Source: Pseudoscleropodium purum (Eukaryota > Streptophyta > Bryopsida > Hypnales > Brachytheciaceae). Taken from it: 64,000 bases of DNA. The translations under genes were made by a program, and so were the position numbers. Under the pieces are notes generated by a model that saw nothing but the letters and a program-made list of their open reading frames with translations, did not search any database and had not been told where the DNA came from. The stretch is taken from the NCBI GenBank assembly GCA_963969395.1, contig OZ017795.1, positions 32,407,063 through 32,471,062 of the forward strand, read 5' to 3'. This document shows, piece after piece, positions 35,462 through 46,673 of this stretch (position 1 is its first letter; every line of letters begins with the position of its first letter).

Positions 35462-36749
35462 AGTGCCGACTCTATTATTTGAACTTTAATTGATTTTTTG
35501 GCATCAATTACCCTGCTACCCTGCTGGCCCTACCCTTGAGCTACAATAGTTAATTTAGGGTCATGAACTCATGGTCCTAAATTTGAATTCAAATCTTCCA
35601 AATTTGCTCACCCATGGTAAATAATAAGTGCCTGCATTTTTTCCTCGCGGTTCTGAACATTGGTCAAATAATTTTTCCCTTGAAGGAACTCTTCTAGAGG
35701 GATCCCTTTGGCTGAGGCCCAAGTTGAGGGTACTCCATCCAGGCAAGGTATTTTGAAACAGTCATGAGATCTGTGTTTTGGGATCCAACAACAAATGCAG
35801 AGTCTAGAGCAAGACTATGAAAACCGTGGTGAACAGCATGGTATCGTTAAATTATAGCTATTCCTATCAACCCACAAGCAGGGCTTCAAAATTTGTGACT
35901 GCAAAATCACAGTGCTCGTCTGATGCAAATAGAAGTGAATCTTGTCAAGACGACAACGTACACTTCCGATTCCATCGAAGTGCATCGTCATTGACGATAT
36001 GTCATGTCGTCTCCTTCGACCAGAGAGACCTAAAATTGGACGAGTTTTCATAGAATTTCGACACTCCACATGCAACCCCATTACTCATGGCATTAATTGG
36101 TTGCATGCCTAAAGCCTAAACAATCAAAGCTTTCAACGGCAGACACAAACCAAACCAAATCGACAGTCAACATGGTGGTCTAATCACAGAGAGAGACGAA
36201 GTCTTCACGATGTTAATAGATACAAATAGTACGTGTTGGTGACACTAGATCCAGTTTTCAGTGTAATGAGGACTCAATTGCTACCAAGCCTTCATCTGGC
36301 ATCCGCAATAACATGAAGTTTGACTATCATATACTACAAATCATACCACTATCTAGACTCCCATCACCCAAATAGACAAGAAGTAGAATAAGAAAAAACA
36401 ACCCATCCATGCTAAAAGAACTTTAACATGATCATTCTACTTTACACAAAGTAGGCTTGCTGATGAAATTACCCGTGAAATTCTCTTAACATTCCAACAT
36501 GTTTCAAAGGCTAAAAGAACATGACAAGCAGCAAAGGCAGTTCTTACTAGAGAAGAGCAAGACGTACCAGCACATAAAATGCGGACAGTCTACCTAAGGT
36601 CGGTGGCAGAAAGGTCCGATACCGACCGTGGAGAGACTTATGAAGGGTTCATGGCTAATAGCAACATGCTGAGTGAAAACAACACTGTTCAGAGATTGTT
36701 TCCATAGCCTCCATACGGCTTCGCACCACTAAAGATAGACATTAGAGAA

Positions 36750-37740
36750 ATTCTCAGCCCTCGAAACGAAAGGGTCGCTTTAGAGTGATCAAACCGGTTT
36801 ATTAATTGCCTGAAAATTAGTAGGGGCATGTAGTTATAGTGCATGGCAGAGTGTGTGAATTTTGCAAAAGATGTCAGAACTCAAAGTATTGAGGGTGTAG
36901 TAGAAGCCTATTAAAAAGCGGGATATACAAAATTAGGATTAATGGGAGCACAACTATGCATAGTTAAGTCAAAAGCAGAAATTGTATTCAAAATTGCATT
37001 TCAAACCCCATTTAGATATAGTAGAATGGTTTTTTAAAAAAAAGATTTGAACTAAAAAAAGTTTGATTATCAAGTTATTTTTCATCTCCAAATATCTGTT
37101 TGAGGTTTAGAGCCTTCAATAAAAAGTTATGGACAAAATTCGGAAAGGGTGTTTGAAAATGTCAAAAAAAAAATTCCCTTTCAATGCCTTTTAGAATTTT
37201 ATCCATAAATTTTTATTGGAGGCTCTAAACCTCAAACGGATTTTTGAAGATGAAAACTAGCTTGATTCTACAACTTTGTTTAGTTCAAAGTTTTTTGAAA
37301 AAAAATCATTTTACTATGCCTAAATGGGGTTTGAAATTTGTCTTTGAAAACATTTCTTGCATTTGACAATAAGTGATTTATCTTCTAAATATCCCATACC
37401 TTTTAAAGATTCATCATAAACAATTGATTTCTTTACAAAAACAAACTTTTCACCCTTCTCATATACCAATTATCAATGAAATAAATCTTTCATGATGTTA
37501 TTAAAAAAAAACTTTAGATAATAGATGTCGTTGTATTATTTTTGACAATTGCTCTTTTTTTTATACCTTGATTAGAGAACAAAGTATGCAATAATTACGA
37601 TTAAGGTGCATTACAATATATACACTATGATAGTTTAACTACTTATACTTGGGTTTCAAGCCATTGAAAGTCATTGAACATTGTGACTTGAGATGAGTGA
37701 CGACAAGGGGGAAAAAAATCATTAAGCAAATTTAAATGTA
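36750..37740. mobile_element. ~1-kb insertion-like segment at the 3' end of J-domain copy C
   Basis: Unit C follows unit B up to CACCACTAAAGATAGA (36724-36746), then leaves it, and returns at about 37832 with GATTGTTCCGAGAAG, which is GATCGTTCCAAGAGG in B. The extra DNA contains the 400-bp inverted repeat at 36968-37367. Target-site duplication was not identified. Confidence 0.6.
36968..37367. repeat. Long foldback: ~190-bp inverted repeat arms with a short loop
   Basis: The left arm from GTCAAAAGCAG (36968) pairs with the right arm ending CTTGCATTTGAC (37367). Matching blocks inside are TTTCAAACCCCATTTA against TAAATGGGGTTTGAAA, GTTTGAGGTTTAGAGCC against GGCTCTAAACCTCAAAC, and AATAAAAAGTTATGGA against TCCATAAATTTTTATT. 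The loop is A-rich near 37158-37175. A transcript through it would fold into a very long hairpin. Confidence 0.85.
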
Positions 37741-39474
37741 ATTGTGGGGTCCTTTCAGGATCTGTGAAGCGGCCTGTGAAGCGGCCCCGCCCCCAAGGGC
37801 TGATAATTTTTGTAATGAACTTGCACGATTGTTCCGAGAAGCGCCATTTGTGGAGGCACCATTAGCCGGTGCTCGATAGTTTCGGCTCATTTGCCTGTCG
37901 GCCCATGAGCCAGCCGGGACATTCGTGGAGGCACCATTAGCCGGTGCTCGATAGTTTCGGTTCATTTGACTGTTGACCCATGAGCCAGCCGAAGATAGAT
38001 TGTTGTTCCCTGAAGGCCCAGGAGGCCACACGAACGCACTTGCCCAATTTGCAGGGTGGACACTGATGTCATTTGCAGGGAATGAAGAGCGGCAATTCTG
38101 GCAAACAACTTGAAGGTTCAAGAAGATGCGCATGCACTGGGACTGCATTCGACAAAAGGGACAAGCCGTCCAGAATGTGTTGGGTGCTTGAAAGGCTTGA
38201 GTACCTGTAGTTGGGCTCGCCTGCACCGAGAATGTGTTGGGTGCTTGAGAGGCTTGAGCACGTGGATCTGGGGTTGACCATGGCCAGTATGTGCTGGAGG
38301 CTTGAGCACCTGGAGCTGGGGTTGGCCATGACCAGAATGGGCTGGATGCTTGAGAGGCTTGAGCACCTGGAGCTGGGGTTGGCCGCAGCCAAAATGGGCT
38401 GGATGCTTGTGAGGCTTGAGCACCTGGAGCTGGGGTTGATTGCGCCCAGAATGTGTTGGGTGGCTCCTCCGCTGCGGGCTCTTCAACTCGCTTCGAATCG
38501 TGCTGAAACCTTGTTTCCGCATCCGAAAGAACTTCTAAAGCCTTCGAAATCAAATTGAATGCAACCTCCGATTCCTCCTTCATTGACCCTTTGTTCTTGT
38601 CAGGATGCACCAATAAAGCTAGTTTCAGATACTGCTTCTTGATTGTGCTATCATCCGACAGTGGCTTCACCTGAGACAAAGTGCAAAGTTTGAGGACTAA
38701 CCCTAACCCTGCGCTAACTGTCGTCCCACCCAAATTTGATATGACTGATCAAAGTGGCGGTACATACAAATTTAGTCATTGCAGCTATGTTGTTAACTAG
38801 GAGTACAATCGTTGCAACCCTTGCAACATGATACCTCTTGCATCATTCATCTATTGCTACATTGCGCAAAAAGCAATCCCAAGTTTCCATTGAGAAACTG
38901 CCAGGATGTCATTAGGATTCACCAAGAATAAATGAATGAAATTTTTGTGTGAATGAAAACAAGAAAACAATCGTGACACAATTTGCATTTATACCTCCCA
39001 GAGTATGAACGTTGCAACATTTGCAATAACGACCCCATTGCATCAGCTAGCTACAATGCTTAGCAAAAATGAATGAACAGATAGACGAAGACAATAGATG
39101 ACATTCTAGGTCAAGGAGTTCTCTGTTCTCACCCCATAAGAACTACTCCCCACCATCAACAACAAACAAAAAGGAAATCACCGCAATACTCTCCTGGAAC
39201 TAGTACAAAGAGAAAGCTAACAAGAAGCATTTAAGGTTTCAGAAGGTACCTGAAGAATGCCGTAGTAATCGGGTTGGGGCTCATTGATCCCGACTTCCAC
39301 CTGAGCTGCGATATGGACATCCAAGACTGCTGACAATTGAATCGCACCATCCAGACAAGAATACAACCGTAGAGCTTTCAGAATGAGCTTCTTTGCACCC
39401 ACAAGATCCCCTTTTTTAAACTTCAGTTCCGCAATGTCTGTCACCCGAATTGCTTCATCTTTGTTGCACTCCAT
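37732..39474 (-). CDS. J-domain/zinc-ribbon protein, copy C (the only open full-length copy)
   Basis: Exons 39250-39474 and 37732-38670 join in phase 0 into about 387 residues. The start is the ATG of MECNKDEA. Layout: helical N-terminal region to about residue 65; J-domain (DYYGILQ at 69-75, HPD at 97-99 in LVHPDKNK, end near AETRFQHD); a Pro/Ala region with repeats of the PAPGAQASQASSPFW type (about 150-240); a four-cysteine ribbon with C245/C248 and C265/C268 in FWTACPFC and VVCQNC. This order is that of plant DnaJ proteins with a C-terminal zinc-ribbon domain, which probably act as Hsp70 co-chaperones. After WPPGPSGNNN come two GSWxxxQMxRNYRAPANGAST units. The last ~25 residues (LGGGAAS to HNYI) come from foreign DNA. 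No stop or frameshift is seen. Confidence 0.85.
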
Positions 39475-40249
39475 CGCCAAACCTCAATTAAGCCTGAGGC
39501 GACAAATACCACCTATCCACCCACCCAGACTCTCAATTTGTGCTCTTTTGTACCTCGGACTCCAACGATACCATACAAAAGGTCATAGAATAGGACCCAA
39601 GATCCACATTCCTTCGAAAATTTTCCATGTCAAGCAGGGCCACCACTCCAGCGACAACTAACCAGTACCGATACTTACAATCCTACAACTGCCGTCACGT
39701 ACCCCGCCACTCCATGTCCTGTTCTAAAAGCCATCTTTCCATTTCAGTACCTCAGCAAGTGCCCCTGTCATGATCCTCCCGGCCCTACCTGCACGAAATT
39801 GCTGATGCCCACTATGACCTCCAATTCCAATTCCAATTCGATTCCCCTAATCAAAGATCGCACACGCGCGCTTCCAAAAATCGACGCTAGCTCCCCCAAC
39901 CAAGCCCTCATATAACACGCAAACACGACCCCCTCTCCATACCCTAGCTCGATTGTCTCCTCGAAATCATCCGCAGCCACACTGACGAAATCGTAACAAA
40001 CAAACAGACTTTGATCTGCCCCTACAACCCGAAAAGCCCATTCGCCCATGGCCCGATGCATCACTAGGACTAGCGTCAACAATTACTAGATCACAGGAAA
40101 GGGATTTGAGAGTACGTTACTTTCTTACCAGGAGGATGTAGATGGCGGCGTATCTGATCGATTCGAAGGCGATGGTGTCGGCGAAGTATTGAAGCTGCAA
40201 CGAGGACAGGTGCCTGCAGTGCGTCCTACGAGCAGGAAATATGAGTACA

Positions 40250-41000
40250 TGGACAGAAGTACAGACAAAAGTTTTCTATGTAAAGGAAGCTTCTTAAGCA
40301 GGTAGCTGCAGCTGCCAAAATCATCTCTTAGAAATCAATGAGTTTTGTCAATATTCGGATGAAGTCTACTCCCTCCATCTCCAAATAAATCCAGGGTTTC
40401 TTAGAAATGGCTAGATTTATGCATAAGTTGTTCCTATTTTCAAGGGATTGCATAGTTATTGTAGCTTCTACTACACCCTACTATATGTGAAAGAATAGAA
40501 GTCAATAGTGAAGCAGTGCATGTTGAAAAAAAGTGACAAAATTGACAAATTTTTGCCCTTTTTGAAATTGTTTTTGTTAGTGGTTTTAAATTTGATCAAT
40601 TTGTGAGCAACATTGGTCCAATGATGTCCATTGACATTCCCTATATTCAATTCCAACAATGTCTTGTGATTCAACTCTTAGAATTTTTCAACAAGAGATT
40701 TATGAGTAGTAGTTTTTGTATAGTTTGGGTTGAATTCTTTGCCTTTGGTTGGCTAAAGGTTGTATTTTGATTCTCTTTGCACAAATTGAATTGCTATATA
40801 GTTTCTAGACCATGGTATATATGGATTTTTTTGCTTCAAGGTATTTGAACAAGCTTCAATTTTTGTCTATAAAGTTGTAGAGAGTCAATTTCAAATTTAA
40901 TTTGAGACAAGTATATTCAGAAACCTTGGATTTAAAAAAAAAAAAAAGGGATTAGTACTTTTAAATAACATTGTAGATGACTGAAGGATGGAAATTGGAC
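40250..41000. other. AT-rich intergenic DNA
   Basis: Upstream of unit C and before the 41-kb element. An A-run lies near 40936-40947. No feature is supported. Confidence 0.4.
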
Positions 41001-41004
41001 TATG

Positions 41005-41835
41005 GTAGAACCCATTCCCAATCACGGAATCATACCCAACCTGTAAGGGACAACTATTTCCAACCAAGGCTGGAACAAATTTTCAACCAAAGCTTAAAAT
41101 GTACTTTTTCTTCTTTTCAAACTTGAGACTACTTAAGTCATAACTCATGTCTCAAAGTAGTGAGCAAGAAAGTAGTTCTTGAATGATCATAATTAGAAAA
41201 CTTTTCATATTAGGTATGGGTTTAGGCTAGTTGTCAACTTTCAAAATTCATAATAATTTCAATTCTAAGCATAAAATTACCAAGAAAATTGCAATTCCTG
41301 TAATTTCTATCTTCTGAAATGGTAGAAAGTTTACATTGCCTTGAACTATTTGAGAATATATGTGGAATCGCTACAGTGGTTGACTATGAGTGTTTCTGCC
41401 ACACTTATCTAACTTCAATAGCTTGCTTTCGAAGCTGTGGATCGTGCTTGGACCACCAAGGAAAAAAAAGTAGACTGCATGGGGATTAGTCCACTCGATG
41501 CAAGATGCTGGTTGGTAGGCACATTAGCCATGAACACATGGTGCAATTTCAGTGCAGAGGCACGTGTGTTGACCAACATTCATTGGAATGGGAGGACCAC
41601 CCATAGTCAACCATTTAGAGTAAACTTGTCATTTATGGTAGAACCATCCATTCTCAATCATTTTAGGAATCCCACATATATTCAAGAGTATTATAAAGTA
41701 ATGTCAATTTTCATGACTTGATTAATCTTAACTCTGGAAAGGAGAAAAAACTCATTCTAAGCTTTGGTTGGAAATTTGCTTCGGCCTTGGTTGCAACCAT
41801 TTTCAGCCATGTAGGTAGGGAATGGGTGGTTCTAC
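41005..41835. mobile_element. ~830-bp non-autonomous element with ~90-bp terminal inverted repeats
   Basis: The left arm (41005-41095) begins GTAGAACCCATTCCC and ends CCAACCAAAGCTTA. The reverse complement of the right arm (41745-41835) begins GTAGAACCACCCATTCCC and ends CCAACCAAAGCTTAG, with shared AACCAAGGC and CAAATTT blocks between. An internal GTAGAACCATCCATTCTCAA copy occurs near 41638. The internal frame at 41437-41721 does not resemble a transposase. Likely a MITE or foldback type. Confidence 0.75.
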
Positions 41836-41839
41836 AATA

Positions 41840-43180
41840 CCGCACATTGAAAAAATGGACAACAATAGTTGACATTTAAGGTAACTACAACTGAAATGAA
41901 CCTCTCTTCAAATTTAACCCCTATCATTGAAGGGAATATAAATAGGGAAGATTCCTAAATTAGTGCCCATGACAAGGACAAATGTTAAATGAATCTTAAG
42001 TAGTGTGTATCTCTATTATAGAACTGTGGAGGTGGCAACTCTACAAGTGGTCATTTTTGGTAGGAACTTTGAGTTGTTTTAACTTCTCTTTATTGTCATT
42101 TCTTCATAAAGCATCAAATTTATTTTGGCATCACCTACATGACACTTTTAGCACCCTACACCTTGAGTCTCTGAAAATTTGTAACTAATTCACAATACAT
42201 TCAAAACTTGTGGAACCACTTTCAGTTTGATTCATAGTCCTTCAACAATGTGCAAAAAATGTTTTTCATTTTCTATAGCACATTAGTTATGCTACATAGC
42301 TTATTCGGTCCATTTTAGATGTATATACCATATCGTATAGTAACCACATGATTCAACTACCAATGGAATGAAGATGGGAACAAAATTTGTATCACCACCT
42401 AATGACCATATACTGTGTGGTGAAGGAATGCAAGGAATTTTTAAACTAGATTTCACATTCATCACCTATAAATTGCTATAAAATTTGTAGGAAGAAATCT
42501 TTTTGCATTTTGTTTTTGGAAGGTGAATCTTAACATGACATTTTGTAATCAAACCAAGTTTCAAAGCTTGTAAGTCTCTCTATTTATGTAGAGAAGAATT
42601 TGAATTTTGTCTATGCAGTGACTGGCAAGTTTACTATAGTGATTCTATATATGGTTTAGAGTAGTAAGGTAGCCAATCCATTTCCAACCAGCTACAATGA
42701 CGAATGAAACTAAGTACAAATTGGAAACATTTTCATTTTAACAACCATACCATAAACATCAATGGACAAAGTCAAAAAGTATACACACAAAAGTTATAGT
42801 GTGCAGCATACTACATGTCATAATGGAAGTTTGAGGATAAAATTAGTTGTGATTTGAAAGAAAATCAATTTCAAAGTTAGCTATGTCTAAAACTCAATTT
42901 TGTTCAATATGATTAGAATTACTTTATCTTTTGTCAAATTTTTAACCAAATTCCAAAAAAACTTTTTGTACCTTTGCATATTGAAATATATCATTTCAAA
43001 TTGTTGTATACAAAAATTGAAGAAAATTGACATTTAGAGAATTTAAAATACCAACAATTTGACAAACATGCAAATGATATTGGTTCTTACAATATTTGAA
43101 TTTTTTTTGGAATTGAGAGCATTGAATAGAATTAGATATAGTAGAGAGAGTATAGGTTGCAATACAAACTATTGTCACAT
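41840..43180. other. AT-rich intergenic DNA
   Basis: A single GTAGCCAATCCATTTCCAACC motif near 42669 recalls the terminus of the 57-59 kb MITE family. Otherwise nothing is recognised. Confidence 0.4.
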
Positions 43181-43181
43181 C

Positions 43182-43246
43182 TTAACCCCTAAATGTAAAA
43201 ATTGCATTTTTTAGAATGATTCAAAGCTTCACACACACACACACAC

Positions 43247-43288
<42 letters not shown>

Positions 43289-43552
43289 ACAAATTTTAAT
43301 TTCTTAAAAGAGTGATCTTTAAAGAAGTTTTTTGAGCTATTCCAGTTACTCGTTGAGCAATGAAAATCAAATATCATGCAATAACTTTTGAACCATGTAG
43401 TAAAAAATTCTGAAAATTGTTGGATCTTAAAGTTACTCCTCATACACGTGTTGTGTAAAAATTTCAGAAAAAACACCCAAAACTCCATTTACAATGAATT
43501 GCCTAAAATTGCTATGTTGCCAAAAAATACAGTTTGGGCATTTAGGGGTTAA
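43182..43552 (+). mobile_element. TTAA-flanked MITE (copy 1)
   Basis: Reads TTAACCCCTAAATG at the left and CATTTAGGGGTTAA at the right, a 14-bp perfect inverted repeat, 371 bp in all. TTAA at both outer ends may be target-site duplication (as in piggyBac-type elements) or part of the repeat. The interior carries an (AC)n/(TA)n microsatellite at about 43230-43290. No open frame of interest. Confidence 0.85.
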
Positions 43553-43874
43553 TGCCCTTGCATTTGAAATATTTTTTGAATTGAACAATGCATTTAATTT
43601 ATATTTTGCAATACTATAATGTGTTTTTTTTAATACAATTTCATTATCCAAAGACCAGAGTTCATGCCATACATAATTGATCCATCAAATCCCCCCAAAA
43701 TTAAAATTATCATTGTCAATATTGTGAGTAGACTGAATTTTTTTTGTGAAGGGCAGTGTAATTTTTGAAAAAAAAATAGCTGCATTATAAAATAGCTAAA
43801 ATTGAAATTGCTAAAATCAAGTTGGACACTTTAGAGTTTCGTATACCTACCAGTGTGAACGCAATCCAGTTTTA

Positions 43875-45040
43875 ATCCATGTTACCGGCCGTGCCAGTTA
43901 CCTCAGGCCAGTTACTTTGCAATTCACTTCGAATTTCTGAAAGTGCCGGAGCTAGAGTGACGATCTTCACGGCAGCTCCGTGTTTGTTGAATGTCAAAGA
44001 CAGTCTTGGATTTTTCAGTTGCCTTCGCAAGCTTAGAGACATACTCAAGGAATTTGCGGTGTGGAAGAGTGTACGTAAATTAATTCGCATCAGGCTATGG
44101 AGGCGATGAGACCGCAGGCGATGGTGATATATTCAGGGAGTTTTGTGCATCATCTTGATGTGCTCGTTGCACGGATTGATGCTTGTGGCAGGCCTCCCGA
44201 CTTGCTCATTTCCTGCTGATTACACTTTCGGTGACTCTCTGACTTTCAGTGAATGGCGTTTTGGCGCCTCTTAATCCCGCCGGTCGTTACTTCGACGGGG
44301 AGGGCTTCGATCTCAGAGACTCCATAAGGTATCAAGATCGATATTCCTTTTAAGTTTGAAGGCCAGAGAAGGAAATTTTGCGGCACTTTAAGTAAGATGA
44401 CTGGATTCCGTTTTGGAAAGTCTGACAATGCTACAGTATATTTTCGATACTGTTTGAAGTCTCTGTTTAAAAAGACTCTGTTCTTAGGCAGCAAGTACAC
44501 ATCCAAGGATTGAAAATCGTTAAAGAAAACGTTCTAATTGTTGCTCAATTAGATTCGTCAGATCTCTCCAGTAGGAATAGAATCGCCAAAACAACTCTGC
44601 ACCTGGTGCTTTTGGTAAAATTAATTATAATTTTGAAATTCTCCTCACAGTTAGCAATTAAGCAGTTGCCAACGGTAGATTCCCTCCATTCGTCCCTGTA
44701 ACGTGATGAATGCCGGATTTCAAGACTACATCTCCTGATTGAGCAACCAAACGTGGACTCCGTCGGAAGCGCGCGACCAGGCGCTTGAAATTGTACCTTC
44801 TGTCTTCAACTGTCCTTGAAGCTCTCCTTGTCATCCTTAATCCTCGTGCCCCTTTCGCTTTAAACTACAGTAACTTTGAATATGGAATCGTAACGCACTC
44901 TGCAAAACCATATTCAGGCATTGCGAATCCTCACGTCGGAACCTTCAACGGTATCACATTCAACTTGAGAAGACCCTGCCTTTCCACGACTGACGACGGA
45001 ATTTCAGTTGGTAAGCTTGCGACTGGTTACGTGTAGCGTG
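43875..45040 (+). other. Coding-like stretches of an unidentified gene or gene remnant
   Basis: GC and codon texture rise here. Open stretches bounded by plausible splice sites on the plus strand include MLPAVPVTSGQLLCN from 43879 to about 44074. Another, after the acceptor TTTCAG (44250), encodes NGVLAPLNPAGRYFDGEGF and DLRDSIR and ends at a GT donor. A third, after TTAGGCAG (44491), encodes QVHIQGLKIVKENV. The last, around 44785-45010, carries YGIVTHSAKPYSGIA and FNLRRPCLST. Their phases do not join simply and I recognise no family. It may be a decayed gene or a gene whose exons I have mis-set. Confidence 0.3.
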
Positions 45041-45049
45041 ACTAAATAA

Positions 45050-46660
45050 TACCACTTGAATCGAAAAAAATTGAGACGCGAAAAGCTTTAGAAACTGATA
45101 CATAGTGTGACCACACGATTGACGTAGTTGGCGAATAATGTGAACCCAAAGCATTTCACATTTCAGTGCTGAAGATTAGTTGGGTTGCAGATCATCCTAA
45201 CAACCACATAATGTGATAAATTCATCTTGATGAGCGACTCTTATGATATTTCAATCGGAATATATTGTATTAGTTGATGACTGTTTCTATGCATTTTTGC
45301 TCCTCATTCAATTTCAGGGAAAGGACACTGGAGCGAGCTAGAACTAAAGGGGGCGGTAACGTTTTTTCACGACGTCTGGTCATTGCACTAAGAGTAGCAA
45401 CGTTTGCACAAAAATGAACCCGCAAAGACGTTCTGGACCTAAAAGGTCCGAAGGATGACTTCACTTGCCACCAGTAGAAACAAAGAATGCAGCTCTTGGT
45501 CCAAATAACCGGAAAATTTTGGTTTGGTGTATTTCGGTGACTACCTTGGTCATGGGGCCACATCCTTCCAAAGTTAAGCAACGTCCTGGACTGGCAGGAC
45601 TTTGGGACAAGGAAGGCATATTTGTGAGCAACGTTTATGCTGAGCGCATGAGGGTGGGTCAATTCTGGGTTCCCTTCGAAGTTCTCCACCTGAGATTACT
45701 AAGTACAGTAATAGACACAGGGCACACTAGTGATAACTAATTAACATATTGTTATAATGAGTCATCGTTACTATTGTTCCTAACTTTGAACGTTATAATA
45801 TCGATAATTATTTAAAATATTATATTTGTCCTACAGTGATGCTAATTTAACCCTGCAAGGATGGGCCAATCTCCAAAGAAATCATCATTTTCTAATACCA
45901 CGGGAATCAATCGCTTAAAAAATGGAAAAGTATTCATTGGAAGTCAAACTATTGTAGAAGATGTTCCATTTCCACAACAAAACTTTGAGGATGAATAGTT
46001 CCACTTGTGTCCTATAAAGAAGAGTTCTCTGTCATCTATTGGACACTTAGTGTACATAGCGACATTAAAGGATTAAGTTGTTACTTACAATGATTTTTCA
46101 ATGATATTTAATGTTGTTATCAATATGTTATATCCTAGTGTTAATTAATCATAAGTATTATATAACATGTACGATGATTAATAGCCTAATTAATTTTATA
46201 ACCAGTCACAAATTTACATGTCAAGATATCATAGCTATCATATTGAGTATATGCTATTTTATTACTAATACTATGCTTTACTAATATATACAAAACAATG
46301 ATAATGGACTCTAATGGGTCACAATATACATAGAGAGACCTAATTGTGACCACTTTCTAAAACTGACCCCTACAAATTTCCTACAAATTTTTGCCTCAAA
46401 TGGACAACCTCTAAACCTCTACTCATGAGAATAGAGCCACATTTGAGTACACCTATTTTCAGCACTTCGAAAATTCATAGTATATCCATATGAAGTCCAA
46501 AAAATGCATAAGAAAAGGATCTAGAATCTTTGTTGACTCCCAATAACAGCCAACAAAACATTACGCAATTTACAAATCAGAACAATGCTCAATTGCTTAT
46601 TCCAGACGCATATAGATGTCCTTACCTTACAAGAATGAAATATTGAAGCTATAGTCAACA
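45050..46660. other. Intergenic DNA with two repeats
   Basis: A GTAGAAACAAAGAATGCAGCTCTTGGTCC to GACTACCTTGGTCATGGGGCC block at about 45474-45580 recurs near 57265-57370 and, partly, at 12680 and 21425. An R1 copy in reverse orientation lies at about 45850-46050. The open frames across 45270-45740 fall in the first repeat. Confidence 0.5.
45850..46050 (-). repeat. Dispersed repeat R1 (reverse copy 5)
   Basis: The reverse complement shows TGACAGAGAACTC, GTGGAACTATTCATCCTCAAA, CTACAATAGTTTGACTTCCAATGAATAC and TTCCCGTGGTAT in family order. Confidence 0.6.
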
Positions 46661-46673
46661 AATGCACTTCCTA

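Larger units (their letters stand above)
33720..40240 (-). repeat. Segmental duplication unit C (extended)
   Basis: Matches unit B as listed there. Relative to B it carries three visible differences. A piece of the TTAA-type MITE is inserted at 34042 (reverse orientation). An element with TIRs occupies about 34533-35461. About 1.0 kb with a long inverted repeat sits inside or beside the 3' end of the J-domain gene (about 36750-37830). Confidence 0.75.

Noticed and set aside
45270..45689. 139-codon minus-strand frame
   Set aside because: Much of it lies in a dispersed repeat shared with 57265-57370, and no domain is seen.
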